Assembly (NCBI GenBank): GCA_900550095.1
Contig: URRG01000098.1
Span: forward strand, 1 to 7,685
Source: an uncultured Oscillospiraceae bacterium
Lineage (GTDB): Bacteria; Bacillota; Clostridia; Oscillospirales; Acutalibacteraceae
DNA length: 7,685 nt
Direction of reading: 5' to 3'
The notes below the pieces were generated by a model. That model did no database searches. It saw only the letters and a program-made list of their open reading frames with translations, and was not told the origin of the DNA. Position 1 is the first letter of the stretch, and each line of letters begins with the position of its first letter. This document shows, piece by piece, positions 5,989-7,685 of this stretch. The translations under genes were made by a program, and so were the position numbers.

Positions 5989-7298
5989 AGCTCAAACTCC
6001 GTAAACAGGGCTTCTTCCTCCGGCGGCGCAGCGGGGGCAAAGCTCCCGCTTCCCAGAATATCCTCTATCCGGCTTTCAGGGTTCTGCAGGAGGATATTCA
6101 AAAGCTCGATAAAGTCCCGGATGATCTCCCGGGGCGTAATGTGGCTTTCCGCCCCCACGCGGTTGTATTCCGCCTCCAAAAAGCGCAGCAGGTCCTCATG
6201 GGTAACAGAGGGGGAATAGCCGAAAAGCTGCCCGTGCATACGGGAAAGCTTTTCGATCAGCACGTACATTTCCTCCGGCGTCAGCATCTGCAGCCGGATA
6301 ATGGGCGAAAGCATATCCCTCATGGAATCTGAGGCAAAGCGCCCTTCCGAAAGGCGGGAGCGCAGGGCCTCGTAGCTGAACACGCCCCTGTACCTGTCCT
6401 CGACGCACTGCGGCGTCCCTCCCAGCAGGAAACCGATGTGGGAAGCCTTCCCCTGCAGTACGTCGTTATACATGGTGAGGATCTTTTCATAGTTGCTCTG
6501 CCGGGTCACAGACTGAGGGATCTTGAAAATATTCACCAGTTCGTCGATGACGACCAGCATCCCTCTGTAGCCCGCATGCACCATAAAAGCGGAAAATATC
6601 TTGAGGAAATCATACCAGGTGTCGTCCGTGACGATGAATTGGATGCCCAAGTCACGCTTGGCTTCCGTCTTCGTGGCATACTCTCCCCGAAACCATTTCA
6701 GCACATTGGATTTCATCCCGTCGTCGCCCGCCGTGTAAGCCTCATAATAGAGCACGACGGCCCTTGCGAATTCAAAACCGTTCACCATGCCTTCAAGGCC
6801 GTTCACCACCGTTTGGATCCGCCTCTTCACCTGCAGCTCGAAGGCCGACTCCTCAGGAGAAAGGTCTTCTTCCGAAGCTACAAGCGCCTTTATCCCTGAA
6901 ATCCAGCGCTCCAGGATCAGAGGCAGAGCGCCGCCGTCCGGCTTTGTTTTGGTGGACATATTCTTCATGAGCTCCTTATAGGTCGCCAGCCCCTGCCCTT
7001 TTGTCCCCACGAAACGGCGTTCCGGGGAAAGATCCGCGTCCACCACCACAAAGCCCCGTTCCGTAGCATAATTGCGGATCGTCTGCAGGAGGAAGCTTTT
7101 TCCGCTTCCGTATCTCCCCACAATAAAACGAAAGGCCGCGCCGCCTTCTGCGATGATTTCGATATCGTGCAGAAGGGCGCTGATCTCCTGGTCCCGGCCG
7201 ACCGTGATGTATTCCAGTCCCACTCTGGGCACCACGCCGCCCTTTAACGCGTTCATGACCGTGCTGGTGATCCGTTTGGGCGGATTATTCTGATTCAT
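5985..7298 (-). CDS. BrxD-like P-loop ATPase (DUF2791 / BREX ATP-binding domain)
   Basis: A 437-residue ATPase resembling BrxD of type 2 BREX, which is paired there with BrxHI. The start has the family's pattern of a basic helix followed by ALKGGVVPRVGLEYITVG (17-34). Walker A is GRYGSGKS (61-68), Walker B LVVIDEL (248-254, D252/E253) and a sensor-1-like strand GFLLGGTP (289-296). Conserved-looking arginines follow (R313, R315), and a winged-helix-like C-terminus contains TPREIIRDFIELL (388-400). The tail is acidic and rich in Pro/Ala. The ATG at 7298 has GGAAAGGA nine bases upstream and overlaps the TerB-C gene by 14 bases; a later start at Met15 would cut into the conserved basic helix. It probably powers or loads the helicase encoded directly after it. 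The family call is strong by motif pattern; the cellular role is inferred. Confidence 0.85.
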   Translation of the reverse strand: MNQNNPPKRITSTVMNALKGGVVPRVGLEYITVGRDQEISALLHDIEIIAEGGAAFRFIVGRYGSGKSFLLQTIRNYATERGFVVVDADLSPERRFVGTKGQGLATYKELMKNMSTKTKPDGGALPLILERWISGIKALVASEEDLSPEESAFELQVKRRIQTVVNGLEGMVNGFEFARAVVLYYEAYTAGDDGMKSNVLKWFRGEYATKTEAKRDLGIQFIVTDDTWYDFLKIFSAFMVHAGYRGMLVVIDELVNIFKIPQSVTRQSNYEKILTMYNDVLQGKASHIGFLLGGTPQCVEDRYRGVFSYEALRSRLSEGRFASDSMRDMLSPIIRLQMLTPEEMYVLIEKLSRMHGQLFGYSPSVTHEDLLRFLEAEYNRVGAESHITPREIIRDFIELLNILLQNPESRIEDILGSGSFAPAAPPEEEALFTEFEL

Positions 7299-7685
7299 CT
7301 GCCGTCATCCTTTCCAGTTCTTCCCTGTATTCCTCATACACCTCTGCAATGTCCGAAAACTCCATGACCGTATCCCCTACCGCCTCCAGCGCCTTTTCGT
7401 TGAGGCCGTCCGCTAGGATCTCAGCCATAAGGGAACGGCTCCTGGCGTATTCCTGCAGCCGGGCCGCAGGCGCTCCCCCCAGGGCAAGCCGCAAAAACGC
7501 CCTTTCCTCCGGGCTCAGGGAAGCCCAAAAGCGCCGCCAGGGATCTTCCTCTCGTTCCGCCGCCGGGCGGCCATCCTCTTCCGGCTGACGCGGCTCGGTT
7601 TCCTTTGCAGCCCCGGCATCATACAAGGCAGGTCTTTGCAGAGGAGGAGCCGTTTCCGAAAGATCCGTCCGCCCGCCTTCGGGCG
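7285..7685 (-). CDS. TerB-C domain protein, C-terminal part only
   Basis: The last 132 residues of a larger protein whose beginning lies beyond the right edge; the frame stays open to the edge, so a TTG at 7624-7626 is not a convincing start. A Pro/Glu-rich low-complexity stretch comes first, then a TerB-C-like helical domain. Its signature includes WRRFWASLSPEE, a helix with LALGG, and LMAEILADGLNEKALEAVGD, ending in an acidic helix with EEYREELERM. TerB-N/TerB-C proteins usually run to several hundred residues and carry a metal-binding TerB core, so that part would be encoded upstream. The gene overlaps the BrxD-like ATPase by 14 bases, so it is in one operon with it and the helicase. TerB-C proteins are known from Ter-linked and DNA-processing gene clusters. 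Domain call moderately sure because only the end is visible. Confidence 0.68.
   Translation of the reverse strand, partial: PEGGRTDLSETAPPLQRPALYDAGAAKETEPRQPEEDGRPAAEREEDPWRRFWASLSPEERAFLRLALGGAPAARLQEYARSRSLMAEILADGLNEKALEAVGDTVMEFSDIAEVYEEYREELERMTADESE

Noticed and set aside
7285..7626. A complete 113-residue protein starting at TTG 7626
   Set aside because: The frame stays open to the window edge and the visible part is only the C-terminal domain of a family whose members are much longer, so it is annotated as partial.
3784..7685. A complete type 2 BREX system
   Set aside because: Only the brxD/brxHI-like pair is present; no PglZ, PglX, PglW or PglY-like gene is visible in the window, and the third gene is TerB-C-like.
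1..7685. CRISPR array, tRNA or rRNA genes
   Set aside because: No regularly spaced repeats and no tRNA- or rRNA-like segments were seen on reading either strand.

Overview
The window looks like an accessory region of a Clostridia-type Firmicute, probably a gut anaerobe. Reasons: strong AGGAGG-like ribosome binding sites, a large serine recombinase of the Tn4451/TnpX-like kind common in clostridial integrative elements, DUF6809-like small proteins, and a sharp base-composition contrast between GC-rich genes (recombinase, helicase operon) and an AT-rich regulatory block (about 2800-3620). This assignment is an inference from gene content, not a taxonomic result.

Layout. (1) 1-1451, plus strand: a large serine recombinase that enters from the left edge without its catalytic-serine N-terminus. 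(2) 1452-2101: about 650 bases with no convincing gene, holding two adjacent palindromes (1876-1903 and 1908-1925). (3) 2102-2801, minus strand: two small paralogous helical proteins of DUF6809 type in one short operon. (4) 2802-2991: an AT-rich divergent promoter region with a TAGTGT-N6-ACACTA palindrome overlapping a good -10 box. (5) 2992-3606, plus strand: two tandem 70-residue XRE/Cro-type regulators that match at both ends but differ in the DNA-recognition helix, with a hairpin between them. (6) 3675-3720: a perfect 21-bp stem-loop lying between convergent transcription units. (7) 3784-7685, minus strand: a tightly overlapping operon, read right to left: a TerB-C domain protein (N-terminus beyond the window), a BrxD-like ATPase and a BrxHI/Lhr-like SF2 helicase.

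How it may work together. The TerB-C / BrxD-like / BrxHI-like set is the most notable content. The ATPase-helicase pair resembles the brxD-brxHI pair of type 2 BREX (Pgl), but here it is joined to a TerB-C protein, and no PglZ, PglX or BrxC-like gene is visible. It is a candidate anti-phage or DNA-processing module carried as cargo of a mobile element. The XRE pair and the divergent DUF6809 pair form a separate unit that looks like a self-regulated genetic switch. Nothing in the sequence ties the switch directly to control of the helicase operon, whose promoter lies beyond the right edge.
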